A DNA stretch of 64,000 bases from assembly GCF_900188315.1 (NCBI RefSeq), contig NZ_LT897781.1, positions 806,001 to 870,000 on the forward strand, read 5' to 3'. How positions within the stretch are numbered: position 1 is the first letter of the stretch; each line of letters opens with the position of its first letter. The position numbers were made by a program, and so were the translations under genes. The notes beneath the pieces were generated by a model. It did not search any database. It saw nothing but the letters and a program-made list of their open reading frames with translations, and had not been told where the DNA came from. Shown piece after piece: positions 30,528-39,531 of this stretch. Source of the stretch: Marinobacter sp. es.042 (GTDB lineage Bacteria > Pseudomonadota > Gammaproteobacteria > Pseudomonadales > Oleiphilaceae).

Positions 30528-32372
30528 ATGCTTCAAGATATTCGGAACAATGCCCAGGGCACGATCGCCAAGGTCATCATTGGTCTTCTTATTGTGTCGC
30601 TATCCATCTGGGGGATGGACGCCATTGTCGGCGGCTTCTCCGGCGAGCCTGAGGTGGCAACCGTCAACGGCGAGGATATTACCGAGCGGGAGTTTCTCCG
30701 CGTGGTCCAGATGGAGAGTCAGCGCCGGCTATCCAGAATGGAAAACCCGGATCCCTCAATGCTTGACGAGGACCAGATTCGCACAGACGTTCTGGATTCC
30801 CTGATCCAGGAGCAGGTCCTGATCCAGGATGCCAACGCTCAGGGACTGGAACTCAATGATGCTGATATCGATTCGTTGATTACCCAGATGCCGCAGTTCC
30901 AGGTGGATGGCCAGTTCAATCGCGACCGCTTTGTGGCTACAGTCCGGAATATGGGCATGGGCGTGGGCGAGTTTCGCGAAGCCATGCGCAAGCAATATGT
31001 GGTGAACCAGATCCGTGCGGGGATCATTCAGAGTGGCCTGGTGGCGGATGAGAATGCCGAACAGCTGCTCCAGATTCAGAACCAGACACGCAGTTTCCGG
31101 GTGCTGGATATTCCTGCCAGCTCAGTGGCGGACACGGTATCGGTTTCTGATGCTGACGTTGAAGCCTTTTATGAAGAAAACTCGAGTGCGTTTCAACAGT
31201 CGGAGCGTGTAGACGCTGCCTACATCACGCTTTCGCTGGGTGCCCTTGCTGAGAGTATTGAAGTTGACGATGCGGAGCTTCAGGCCTACTACGAGCAGCA
31301 GGCGGCCGATCTGGCCAGTGAAGAGCGTCGGGCGTCCCACATCCTGATCGAAGAGGGCAGTGACGCGGACGAAACCATGGCAACGATCCAGGAGCGCCTG
31401 GCGGCCGGGGAGTCATTTGCTGACCTGGCGCGGGAGTATTCCATTGATACCGTTTCGGCCGAAGACGGCGGCGACCTGGGCTATGCCGGTCGTGGCATTT
31501 ACGCCGAGCCCTTCGAGGAAGCCCTGTTTGCCCTTGAGGAAGGCGAAGTTTCCGAGCCGGTTCGGACATCGTTCGGGGTTCATCTTATTCGCCTGGAGGA
31601 TGTCAGGGAGTCAGAGGTGCCGTCTCTGGATGAAATGGAAGAGCAGCTCCGTCGTGAGCTGGCCCGTGAAAAGGCTCGTGAGCAGTTTGCTGAAGTCCGG
31701 GCAGAGCTTGCCGACTCCGCGTATGCCGCCGATGATCTGGTCGGCCCTGCCGAAGAACTCGGGCTTGAGGTACGGGAGGCCAACGGCGTTACCCGTGACG
31801 GTGGTCAGGCGCCGTTTGACCACGCCGGTCTGGTACGACAGTTGTTTTCCGAAGATGTCCTGAACGCGGGTTACAACACCGAGTTGATCGATGTGGGCGA
31901 CAACGTGTCTGTCGTCGCCCGGGTGAATAAGTATTATGAAGCCGAGCAACTGCCGCTGGATCAGGTTCGCGATCAGATCCGGACGACGCTGGAGCAGCGC
32001 AAGACGCGGGAAGCTCTTTCTGAAAGGGCTGACGCGATTATCGCTGAGCTTGAGTCAGGTGAGAGCCCCGAGGGTATTGGTGAGTGGTCCAGCTATGAAG
32101 GGCTGGCACGGAACGCCTCCGAGGCAGGTCCCGCCATTCTCCAGCAGGTGTTTTCTTTGCCGCGCCCAGCGGATGGCGCCCGGTTTGGCAAGTCTGTGAT
32201 GGCTAATTCTGCCGCGGTGATCGCGCTGGACGAGGTCACGGACGGGCAGGTCTCGGAGGGTGGTACCGAACTGAACCAGCTTCGGGAATTCCTGGCATCT
32301 CTTGAAGGCCAGAGGGAATACGCGGCGTACCAGCAGTTCCTTCGAAACCGTGCGGAGGTCGAGAGACCCTGA
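30528..32372 (+). CDS. ppiD: Periplasmic folding chaperone PpiD
   Basis: SurA-like protein (614 residues) anchored in the inner membrane by one helix (about 17-35, VIIGLLIVSLSIWGMDAI) with the bulk in the periplasm near the Sec translocon. It has the SurA_N region, a parvulin domain around 265-365 (RRASHILIEEGSD, then DGGDLGYAGRG and SFGVHLIRLEDV), and a C-terminal half that completes the chaperone cradle. PpiD parvulin domains are usually inactive; whether this one is active cannot be told by eye. The order lon-hupB-ppiD is ancestral in gammaproteobacteria. Confidence 0.95.
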   Translation: MLQDIRNNAQGTIAKVIIGLLIVSLSIWGMDAIVGGFSGEPEVATVNGEDITEREFLRVVQMESQRRLSRMENPDPSMLDEDQIRTDVLDSLIQEQVLIQDANAQGLELNDADIDSLITQMPQFQVDGQFNRDRFVATVRNMGMGVGEFREAMRKQYVVNQIRAGIIQSGLVADENAEQLLQIQNQTRSFRVLDIPASSVADTVSVSDADVEAFYEENSSAFQQSERVDAAYITLSLGALAESIEVDDAELQAYYEQQAADLASEERRASHILIEEGSDADETMATIQERLAAGESFADLAREYSIDTVSAEDGGDLGYAGRGIYAEPFEEALFALEEGEVSEPVRTSFGVHLIRLEDVRESEVPSLDEMEEQLRRELAREKAREQFAEVRAELADSAYAADDLVGPAEELGLEVREANGVTRDGGQAPFDHAGLVRQLFSEDVLNAGYNTELIDVGDNVSVVARVNKYYEAEQLPLDQVRDQIRTTLEQRKTREALSERADAIIAELESGESPEGIGEWSSYEGLARNASEAGPAILQQVFSLPRPADGARFGKSVMANSAAVIALDEVTDGQVSEGGTELNQLREFLASLEGQREYAAYQQFLRNRAEVERP

Positions 32373-32418
32373 TATACGCCTCATGAAAAAGGCGCCGAAT
32401 GGCGCCCCTCGATCAACG

Positions 32419-32449
32419 AAAAGCCCGGTGCGAATGCCCGGGCTTTTTT
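32419..32449. terminator. Bidirectional terminator between ppiD and hexR
   Basis: AAAAGCCCGG pairs with CCGGGCTTTT, followed by more T; a smaller GGCGCC hairpin lies just before it at 32388-32405. Confidence 0.92.
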
Positions 32450-32484
32450 ATATCTGCTGATCCATTCTATTGTGACGCTGAGGC

Positions 32485-33357
32485 TCAGGTCGGCGGGAAG
32501 CGGGTAGGCTTGAGGCTTTCCTTAATCTTCTTGAGGTGCCCGAGGAAATCCGCGCCGCGTTTGAGGGTTACGCCGGTTGCCAGAATGTCGATAACGCTCA
32601 GATGAATGATGCGAGAGGACATTGGCATATAGACCTCGGTGTCCTCCGGAGCGGTGACGCCCAGCACCACCGTGCAGCTTTCCGCCAGGGGGGAATCGGG
32701 GTTGGTGATACCGATCACCGTAGCACCGTTGGCCCGCGCCAGTTGCGCGATATCCACGGTTTCCCGGGTGCGGCCCGTGTAGGAAATGAGCACGATAACA
32801 TCGCCCACGTTGGCGCCGGCCGCCACCATGCGCTGCATCAGGGCGTCGTCATAGGACATGACCGGGATATTGAAGCGGAAGAACTTGTGCTGGGCATCCA
32901 TAGCCACAGCGGCAGATCCGCCCATGCCAAAGAAATTGATCTGTTTGGCCTGGATCAGGTAATCGATGGCCGTTGCAAGGGCTTTCGGGTCGAGCGCCTG
33001 CCGAGCCTTATCCAGGCTGGCAATGGTACTGAGCATGATCTTGTCGGCGAATTCGGCAACGGTGTCGTCGGGCTCCACGTTCTGGCCGATATAGGGGGTG
33101 CCGGTGGCGATGCTCTGGGCGAGGCGAATCTTGAAATCCGGGAAGCCTGTGGCCGAGAAACCCCGGCAGAAACGGTTAACGGTGGGTTCGCTGACGTCGG
33201 CGGCTCTGGCCAGGGCAGCTATGCTGTAACGGGTGGCCGCGCTTGGGTCACGGAGAATGGCCTCGGCCACTTTCCGCTCGGATTTGTTAAGGGTCTCCAG
33301 CCTGGACTGGATGTCCTCAAGCAGATTGTCGTCACGGTGCGCCTGGTTCGCGGCCAT
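32485..33357 (-). CDS. hexR: RpiR-family regulator of sugar catabolism (HexR)
   Basis: 290-residue repressor/activator of the RpiR/MurR type. Residues 15-95 form the helix-turn-helix domain ([20 protein letters not shown]); residues 130-270 are a SIS sugar-phosphate domain ([18 protein letters not shown], then [17 protein letters not shown]) that in HexR binds KDPG. It is divergent from zwf-pgl-eda, as in Pseudomonas and Shewanella, where HexR controls zwf, edd and gap. The start at 33357 is preferred because GGGAG lies eight bases upstream; the longer frame to 33378 has no ribosome site. Confidence 0.93.
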   Translation of the reverse strand: MAANQAHRDDNLLEDIQSRLETLNKSERKVAEAILRDPSAATRYSIAALARAADVSEPTVNRFCRGFSATGFPDFKIRLAQSIATGTPYIGQNVEPDDTVAEFADKIMLSTIASLDKARQALDPKALATAIDYLIQAKQINFFGMGGSAAVAMDAQHKFFRFNIPVMSYDDALMQRMVAAGANVGDVIVLISYTGRTRETVDIAQLARANGATVIGITNPDSPLAESCTVVLGVTAPEDTEVYMPMSSRIIHLSVIDILATGVTLKRGADFLGHLKKIKESLKPTRFPPT

Positions 33358-33497
33358 CAATGGTACTCCCTGAATCATGGGCGGTCGTTGTCTTGAAAAC
33401 GCGGTGATTATACCCCTTTTTTACCGGCTTTGGGGTAGTAAAAGTATCACGAAACGCAATTGTTTCTTGGAAAAATGATTTCCGGATGTCATTATTT

Positions 33498-33513
33498 GGC
33501 TAAAATTACTACA
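33498..33513. promoter_or_regulatory. Possible HexR operator in the hexR/zwf gap
   Basis: On the minus strand TGTAGTAATTTTAGCC: one perfect TGTAGT half-site of the HexR box (TGTARTNNNAYTACA), the other half weak. It shares TGTAGTAA with the site before gap. Confidence 0.4.
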
Positions 33514-33568
33514 TTAGGTTCTGTCGTCGAGTTTTTGCGACGGACTGCCCACCAGAGAGAAGGAACCA

Positions 33569-35044
33569 ATGGTCAACAAGATCAATACCCGTTGTGACCT
33601 GATGTTATTCGGAGCCTTGGGTGACCTTGCCCAGCGAAAACTGTTTCCGGCGCTTTACCAGCTGGAGCGCGCGAACCTCTTGCCGGATGGAAGCCGGGTC
33701 CTGGCGATTGCCCGCTCAGATGCTGATACCGAGACCGTGCGCCAGCAGTTGTTTGACAAGCTGAAGCAGCACGTAAAGCCGGAAGAGTTCGATGCTGGAC
33801 TGGCCAAATCCTTTCTGAAGCGGGTCGATTACCAGATTCTGGATTTTAACGAACCCGACGCTTTTGGTGTGCTCAACGAGTGGCGTGATGACGTCAATAA
33901 TGAGCTTATTGTTTATATGGCCACCCCGCCGTCCATGTATGGCGTCATAGCCCGAAACCTGCGGTCCGCCAGTTGCTGCACCGAGAAGACGCGGGTGGTG
34001 GTCGAGAAGCCGATCGGTCACGACCTGGAGTCGTCGAAGGTGATCAACGATGAGCTTGGCGAGGTCTATAACGAGAACCAGCTGTTCCGGATTGATCATT
34101 ACCTGGGTAAGGAAACGGTCCAGAACCTGATCGCTCTGCGTTTTGCCAACAACCTGTTCGCCTCCCAGTGGGACCAGAACCACATTTCCCACGTGGAGAT
34201 CACGGTGGCCGAGAGCGTTGGCATTGAGGGGCGGTGGGGGTATTTCGACAAGGCTGGCCAGATTCGCGATATGATCCAGAACCACCTGTTGCAGCTGCTG
34301 TGCCTGATTGCCATGGACCCGCCCTCGGACCTGTCTGCCGACAGTATCCGGGATGAGAAGGTCAAGGTTCTCAAGGCCTTGAAGCGCATCACGCCTGACA
34401 TGATGGACAGTTACGTGGTGCGGGGCCAGTACACCGCCGGCACCAGTAACGGCAGACCGGTGCCCGGCTACCTGGAAGAAGAGGGGGCAAACAAGGGCAG
34501 CGCCACTGAAACCTTCGTTGCCCTGAAAGCAGAGATCGATAACTGGCGCTGGTCGGGTGTGCCGTTTTACATTCGCACCGGCAAACGTCTCCCCGAAAAG
34601 CTGTCCCAGATCATCATCCACTTCAAGCCTGCGCCCCATTACATTTTTGACCCGGACCAGAAGCACCTGGCCAACAACAAGCTGATTATCCGTCTGCAGC
34701 CTGACGAAGGCATGGCTCTGAAAATCCTCACCAAGGACCAGGGCCTGGATAAGGGCATGCGACTTCGTCAAGGCCCTCTAGAGCTCACCTTCTCTGAGAC
34801 CTTTGTTACCGATCGGATTCCCGATGCCTACGAGCGTTTGTTGTGGGAGGTAATGAAGGGTAACCAGTACCTGTTTGTGCGCCGAGACGAAGTGGAGTAT
34901 GCCTGGCGCTGGGTAGATCAGGTTATTCGGAACTGGAAGGATGGTGGCGAGCCGCCAAAACGTTACGCGGCGGGAACCTGGGGCCCCGTCGCTTCCATTG
35001 CCATGATTACCCGGGATGGGAGGAGCTGGTATGAAGATGTCTGA
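33569..35044 (+). CDS. zwf: Glucose-6-phosphate 1-dehydrogenase
   Basis: Oxidises glucose 6-phosphate to 6-phosphogluconolactone with NAD(P), the entry step to the Entner-Doudoroff path. The 491-residue protein has the dinucleotide loop [18 protein letters not shown] and the active-site block [21 protein letters not shown]. Start ATG follows GAGAAGGA. Its last 14 bases overlap the start of pgl, and the operon continues to eda. Confidence 0.97.
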   Translation: MVNKINTRCDLMLFGALGDLAQRKLFPALYQLERANLLPDGSRVLAIARSDADTETVRQQLFDKLKQHVKPEEFDAGLAKSFLKRVDYQILDFNEPDAFGVLNEWRDDVNNELIVYMATPPSMYGVIARNLRSASCCTEKTRVVVEKPIGHDLESSKVINDELGEVYNENQLFRIDHYLGKETVQNLIALRFANNLFASQWDQNHISHVEITVAESVGIEGRWGYFDKAGQIRDMIQNHLLQLLCLIAMDPPSDLSADSIRDEKVKVLKALKRITPDMMDSYVVRGQYTAGTSNGRPVPGYLEEEGANKGSATETFVALKAEIDNWRWSGVPFYIRTGKRLPEKLSQIIIHFKPAPHYIFDPDQKHLANNKLIIRLQPDEGMALKILTKDQGLDKGMRLRQGPLELTFSETFVTDRIPDAYERLLWEVMKGNQYLFVRRDEVEYAWRWVDQVIRNWKDGGEPPKRYAAGTWGPVASIAMITRDGRSWYEDV

Positions 35045-35750
35045 TCTGCGTTTGCCCGAGGGTGTCAGCGACCGCTCAGGTGAAACGGCTGATGGCGTGG
35101 CCCTGGATCTTGCCGATGCCGTCGCCGGATTTCTGGCGGCCCGCCTGAGAGAAGCGCCCAGGGCGAGCCTGGTGGTATCCGGCGGTTCCACGCCGCTGCC
35201 ATTTTTCAGAGCGCTGTCCGGCAAGGATCTGGACTGGGGCAGGGTAGACGTTCTGCTGGCGGATGAGCGTTGGGTGGAAGAGAGCGACGACGCCAGCAAT
35301 ACCCGCCTGGTTCGGGAGAACCTGCTTCAGAACAAGGCGGCCTCGGCCCGATTCCGGTCGCTCAAACAGCCTGGTGCGACACCCTCAGAGGGGCTTGAGC
35401 GAGTGAAGGCCGAGCTGTCGGACCTGGCCATGCCCATCGACGTGCTTATTCTTGGTATGGGCAAAGACGGCCATACCGCCTCACTGTTTCCCGACGCACC
35501 CGAATTGGAAAGTGCGATGAATCCTGAATGCCCGGAAATCGTTGCGGCGGCCACGCCCGCGTCGCAGCCGCAGAAACGCATCACCTTGACCTGGCCACCC
35601 CTGAGGGATGCCCGATTCACCGCGTTGCATCTGAAGGGCGAGGACAAACTGCAGACGCTGGACCGGGCTATGTCTGAACCGGACAAGGTGCTCGAGATGC
35701 CCATCAGAGCTTTTCTGAAACCAGGCCTCCAGGTGTTCTGGAGTCCCTGA
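35031..35750 (+). CDS. pgl: 6-phosphogluconolactonase
   Basis: Hydrolyses 6-phosphogluconolactone made by Zwf. DevB/SOL-type protein of 239 residues with [25 protein letters not shown] and [14 protein letters not shown], all family hallmarks. The frame opens at 35016, but ATG 35031 has GGAGG seven bases upstream and is preferred; ATG 35037 is a third option. It overlaps the end of zwf, so the two are translationally coupled. Confidence 0.94.
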   Translation: MKMSDLRLPEGVSDRSGETADGVALDLADAVAGFLAARLREAPRASLVVSGGSTPLPFFRALSGKDLDWGRVDVLLADERWVEESDDASNTRLVRENLLQNKAASARFRSLKQPGATPSEGLERVKAELSDLAMPIDVLILGMGKDGHTASLFPDAPELESAMNPECPEIVAAATPASQPQKRITLTWPPLRDARFTALHLKGEDKLQTLDRAMSEPDKVLEMPIRAFLKPGLQVFWSP

Positions 35751-35767
35751 AACGCCCGACATTTGTT

Positions 35768-36427
35768 ATGGAGAAAACCGTGAGCCAACTTTCCGATTAC
35801 CATCGCGAGCGCGTCAGGGCAGTTCTGCAATCCTCACCCCTGGTGCCGGTCATCGCCATTCAGGACCTCGACGCCGCCGTGCCCCTTTGTCAGGCTCTCG
35901 TTGATGGCGGCATCAACGTCCTCGAAATTACCCTGCGCACTGAACACGGCCTAAAAGCAATCGAAGAAGTCCGCAAAGCCATTCCGGACGCCTGGGTAGG
36001 CGCGGGGACCGTCACCAGCATTGCCCAGTACCGCCAGGTAGAGGCCGCTGGCGCCCAGTTCGTAATCACCCCGGGAGTAACCGAAGCCATCCTGGAATTC
36101 GGCCTAACCTCCGAAGCCCCGCTGTTGCCGGGCATTGCCACCATCTCGGAAATGATGATTGGCTATAACCTCGGCTACCGCGAATTCAAATTCTTCCCCG
36201 CCGAAGTCGCCGGCGGTATTCCAGCTCTCAAAGCCTTCAGCGGCCCATTTCCGGACGTTACTTTTTGCCCCACCGGCGGCATCCGCCGCAACACCGCGGC
36301 CGATTACCTAGCCCTCGGCAACGTCCAGGCCGTTGGTGGCACCTGGTTGACTCCTGCAGATGTGGTGGCGGCCAAAGACTGGGAACAGATCACCGAGATT
36401 GCTCGGGGGAGTCTTGCTGACCTCTGA
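35768..36427 (+). CDS. eda: 2-dehydro-3-deoxy-6-phosphogluconate (KDPG) aldolase
   Basis: Class I aldolase splitting KDPG to pyruvate and glyceraldehyde 3-phosphate. The catalytic glutamate lies in VLEITLRTEHG and the Schiff-base lysine in YREFKFFPAE near residue 140; CPTGGI closes the phosphate site. 219 residues is normal. It is the last gene of zwf-pgl-eda and runs towards the structured repeat pair. Confidence 0.97.
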   Translation: MEKTVSQLSDYHRERVRAVLQSSPLVPVIAIQDLDAAVPLCQALVDGGINVLEITLRTEHGLKAIEEVRKAIPDAWVGAGTVTSIAQYRQVEAAGAQFVITPGVTEAILEFGLTSEAPLLPGIATISEMMIGYNLGYREFKFFPAEVAGGIPALKAFSGPFPDVTFCPTGGIRRNTAADYLALGNVQAVGGTWLTPADVVAAKDWEQITEIARGSLADL

Positions 36428-36469
36428 CCGTGGTTAATTGCCTATGTAGCCTGCTTCTTGAGAGTTTTC

Positions 36470-36575
36470 GCCCTTTGGGGCGGGGCTTCCGGGAAACGCT
36501 ACGAGCACATCCATGTGCGCTTGGCGCTGGCCATCCATGGCCAGCGACATTCCCGGAAGCCCCGCCCCAAAGGGC
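36470..36575 (+). repeat. Structured repeat element, copy 1
   Basis: Exact 26-bp outer stem (36470-36495 with 36550-36575) enclosing a 54-base core. The core folds into two hairpins: GCACAT-CC-ATGTGC (36505-36518) and CGCTGGCCAT-CC-ATGGCCAGCG (36525-36546), so the whole is a three-way junction. The core is 47/54 identical to the reverse complement of copy 2, whereas the outer stem differs in sequence and length. Confidence 0.88.
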
Positions 36576-36669
36576 TTGGCATAATTTCCGATAACGCGAG
36601 AATTCGTCGTAATTTCGCGATACTCGAGAAACTGTCACGCCGAGATAACTGCAACATTCTGAAGGAGGG

Positions 36670-36769
36670 AGTGGGGTTCCCCTTTCCAAAAATGTCTGTG
36701 GCCAAGGATGGCCACAGACAAGCGCACATGGATGTGCTCGTAGCGGTTTTTGGAAAGGGGAACCCCACT
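36670..36769 (-). repeat. Structured repeat element, copy 2 (inverted)
   Basis: Exact 23-bp outer stem (36670-36692 with 36747-36769) enclosing a 54-base core that is the inverted copy of copy 1. Hairpin 1 is unchanged; hairpin 2 reads TCTGTGGCCA / TGGCCACAGA on the minus strand, with two compensatory pair changes relative to copy 1. Confidence 0.88.
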
Positions 36770-36840
36770 GCCGCCGGCACAAAATCTCAGGCTACAAGGT
36801 CAAGCGCCAAGCGACAGAGGGCTGGAGAAAGAAAAGAGAA

Positions 36841-38289
36841 TCAGCGAATGTCAGAGCCAACCCGAACAATCTTCATGGTATTGGTCCCACCCTGGGCATT
36901 CACATAATCACCCTTGGTAATCACCACCAGATCACCATCCTTGACCTCGCCACGATTCACCAGCTCCGACACCGCCAGGGCATTGGTCTGCTCATTGGGT
37001 ATCTTGGCAGAATCGAAAGGCACCGTCTGAACGCCACGGAACATAACGACCCGATGCTGGGTGGAGTGATGCCGTGAAAACGCAAAGATCGGCAGGCTGG
37101 ATTTGATGCGAGACATCAACCTCGGCGTGGCACCCGTCTCCGTCATGCAGATAATGGCCGAGACACCCTCAAGGTGGTTCGCTGCGTACATGGCGGAAAG
37201 AGCGATAGCTTCATCAACTTCCTCCATGCTCTCGTGAATCCGGTGTTTGGACTGATGCATCGACGGATGCTTCTCTGCGCCCAGGCAGATACGCACCATG
37301 GCTTCGACTGCTTCCTTGGGATAATCGCCCACAGCCGTTTCCGCAGACAGCATCACTGCATCGGTATAGTCCATCACCGCGTTGGCAACGTCTGAGACTT
37401 CGGCTCGCGTTGGCATCGGGCTGGTGATCATCGACTCCATCATCTGCGTGGCCGTGATCACCGCGCGGTTGAGAACGCGGGCGCGGGAGATGATGTGTTT
37501 CTGAACGCCCACCAGCTGGGCGTCGCCGATTTCAACGGCCAGGTCGCCACGGGCAACCATGACCGCATCGGATGCTTCGATTACTGCGTCCAGGGCTTCC
37601 ACATCATCGGCCAGTTCCGCGCGCTCAATTTTTGCGACCAGGCCTGCGTCGGAGCCAGCCTCTTTCAACAGGCGCCGGGCAATGTGCATATCCTCGGCTG
37701 TGCGCACAAACGAAACCGCCACGTAATCCGCCCCCAGCTTGGCGGCCGTCACGATGTCCTGTTTGTCTTTCTCCGTCAGTGCATCGGCGGACAGGCCGCC
37801 GCCGCGCTTGTTCAGGCCCTTGTTATTCGATAGCGGGCCTCCGATAAGTACGGTGGAAGTGATGCTGTGGTCGCTGACCGACTGCACTTCCATCTCAATG
37901 CGGCCATCGTCCAGAACCAGAATGTCTCCCGGTTTCACATCTTCGATCAGTTGCTCGTAGTCGATGCCGACCTTTTCCTCGGTACCCGCCTCCTTGTCCA
38001 TGGCAGCGTCCAGAATAAACGTCTGGCCTGCCTTGAGGGTGACCTTGTTCTCCGAGAACCGTGCGATGCGCAACTTGGGGCCCTGCAAATCGGCCAGCAA
38101 CGCGACAAACCGGCCCTGTGCCGCTGCTGCTTCGCGAACACGGCGGGCTCGGCCGATATGCTCTTCGGCGCTGCCGTGGGAAAAGTTGAGTCGGGTGACA
38201 TCCACACCGGCGGCGATAATGGCCGCGAGGGATTCCGGTGAGTCGGTGGCCGGGCCGAGGGTGGCGACAATCTTGGTACGCCTGAGCAT
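36841..38289 (-). CDS. pyk: Pyruvate kinase
   Basis: Converts phosphoenolpyruvate and ADP to pyruvate and ATP. 482 residues; starts [17 protein letters not shown] with [11 protein letters not shown], then substrate segment [11 protein letters not shown] and the Mg/PEP region with [10 protein letters not shown]. The size and sequence fit the PykA-type isozyme. The ATG at 38289 has AAGGA eight bases upstream; the frame extends to 38313 without support. It lies 68 bases after gap in the same direction, likely one transcript. Confidence 0.96.
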   Translation of the reverse strand: MLRRTKIVATLGPATDSPESLAAIIAAGVDVTRLNFSHGSAEEHIGRARRVREAAAAQGRFVALLADLQGPKLRIARFSENKVTLKAGQTFILDAAMDKEAGTEEKVGIDYEQLIEDVKPGDILVLDDGRIEMEVQSVSDHSITSTVLIGGPLSNNKGLNKRGGGLSADALTEKDKQDIVTAAKLGADYVAVSFVRTAEDMHIARRLLKEAGSDAGLVAKIERAELADDVEALDAVIEASDAVMVARGDLAVEIGDAQLVGVQKHIISRARVLNRAVITATQMMESMITSPMPTRAEVSDVANAVMDYTDAVMLSAETAVGDYPKEAVEAMVRICLGAEKHPSMHQSKHRIHESMEEVDEAIALSAMYAANHLEGVSAIICMTETGATPRLMSRIKSSLPIFAFSRHHSTQHRVVMFRGVQTVPFDSAKIPNEQTNALAVSELVNRGEVKDGDLVVITKGDYVNAQGGTNTMKIVRVGSDIR

Positions 38290-38357
38290 GGTTGGTGTCC
38301 TTTGGTTCTTCAAAATGGTCTCGAAAAGAGTAGCGGAATCAACCGAAACGGCCAGAT

Positions 38358-39362
38358 TTACTGGCCGGCCTTGATCAAGGCGAGGGCATTATCCAGCATT
38401 CGGTTCGAAAATCCCCATTCATTGTCGTACCAGGCCATGACTTTTACGTGACGGCCCAGAACCCGGGTGTGGTTCGCGTCATAGATGCTGGAAAGTGCGT
38501 TGTGATTGAAGTCCACGCTGACCAGTTTCTCGATATTATAACCAAGAACCGGGTTTTTCTCGGCCGCTGTTTTTATCGCCTCGTTTACTTCGTCAACGGT
38601 CGTTTCGCGGCTGGCGATGAAGCCAAAGTCCACCAATGATACGTTGATAGTGGGGACGCGAACTGCGAGGCCATCAAGCTTTCCCTCAAGTTCCGGAATA
38701 ACCTTGCCAATGGCGGCGGCGGCGCCGGTCTTCGTTGGAATCATCGATTGAGTGGCAGAGCGAGCGCGGTAAAGATCAGAGTGGTACACGTCGCTCAGTT
38801 TCTGATCGTTGGTGTAGGAGTGGATGGTGGTCATCAGGCCACTCTCGATGCCGATGGCCTTGTGCAAAGCTTCAACAACCGGTGCAAGGCAGTTGGTGGT
38901 GCAAGACGCGTTGGAGATAATCTCGTGGTTGGTGGTCAGGGTTTCGTGATTCACGCCGTAGACAATCATGGCATCCGCATCGGGGCTGGGTGCAGAGATG
39001 ATAACCTTGCGCGCGCCGGCTTTCAGGTGAGCTGCCGCCTTGTCCCGTTTGGTGAAAAGCCCGGTGCACTCGAAAACAACATCGACACGGTGATCTTTCC
39101 AGGGCAGTTCTTCGGGGTTGCGCAGTGCTGTGATGGCAATGCGGTCGCCGTTCACGGTCAGTGATTCTGAATCGTGGCTGACATCGGCCTCAAATCGACC
39201 ATGAACACTGTCATACTTGAGCAAATGGGCGTTGGTTTCGGCGTCGCCAAGGTCGTTAATGGCAACAACCTGTAGCTGGCTCCGGTAGTTATTTTCATAC
39301 AATGCTCTGAGAACATTGCGACCGATGCGGCCAAAACCGTTGATTGCGATACGGATCGTCAT
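38358..39362 (-). CDS. gap: Type I glyceraldehyde-3-phosphate dehydrogenase
   Basis: NAD-dependent oxidation of glyceraldehyde 3-phosphate. 334 residues with the Rossmann start [19 protein letters not shown], catalytic cysteine in [12 protein letters not shown], and [12 protein letters not shown] near the C-terminus. ATG 39362 follows AAGGAG; the longer frame to 39401 is not supported. It is divergent from edd-glk across a control region with two HexR-like sites. Confidence 0.97.
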   Translation of the reverse strand: MTIRIAINGFGRIGRNVLRALYENNYRSQLQVVAINDLGDAETNAHLLKYDSVHGRFEADVSHDSESLTVNGDRIAITALRNPEELPWKDHRVDVVFECTGLFTKRDKAAAHLKAGARKVIISAPSPDADAMIVYGVNHETLTTNHEIISNASCTTNCLAPVVEALHKAIGIESGLMTTIHSYTNDQKLSDVYHSDLYRARSATQSMIPTKTGAAAAIGKVIPELEGKLDGLAVRVPTINVSLVDFGFIASRETTVDEVNEAIKTAAEKNPVLGYNIEKLVSVDFNHNALSSIYDANHTRVLGRHVKVMAWYDNEWGFSNRMLDNALALIKAGQ

Positions 39363-39409
39363 TGTCTGACTCCTTGGGTGGTCGTTTTTTGTTCGTTGCA
39401 CCTAAGTAA

Positions 39410-39425
39410 TGTAGTAAATATAACA
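39410..39425. promoter_or_regulatory. Possible HexR operator in the gap/edd gap
   Basis: TGTAGT-AAAT-ATAACA: left half perfect against the HexR box, right half one mismatch, spacer four instead of three. Confidence 0.45.
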
Positions 39426-39473
39426 ACAAAAAAAGAAGAAATGAACGATCCAACGGTGGAAATGCCAAAAAAA

Positions 39474-39488
39474 GGAAGTAAAATTACG
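39474..39488. promoter_or_regulatory. Possible second HexR site upstream of edd
   Basis: GGAAGT-AAA-ATTACG: 9 of 12 consensus half-site positions match; 44 bases before the edd ATG. Confidence 0.35.
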
Positions 39489-39531
39489 TCTAAAAACGAC
39501 CACTTTAATAAATTACGCAATGGAGCCCACC

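Larger units (their letters stand above)
36445..36796. repeat. Composite inverted-repeat block between eda and pyk
   Basis: Most of the 413-base gap between the convergent eda and pyk genes. TGTAGCCTG (36445-36453) at the left edge is matched by CAGGCTACA (36788-36796) at the right edge. Inside lie two structured elements in opposite orientation (36470-36575 and 36670-36769) separated by 94 bases in which I see nothing coding. No transposase is nearby. An open frame across the block (36458-36907) is an artefact of the repeats. Confidence 0.75.

Noticed and set aside
36458-36907. 149-codon frame across the eda/pyk repeat block
   Set aside because: Made of inverted repeats and the 3' end of pyk on the other strand; not a protein.
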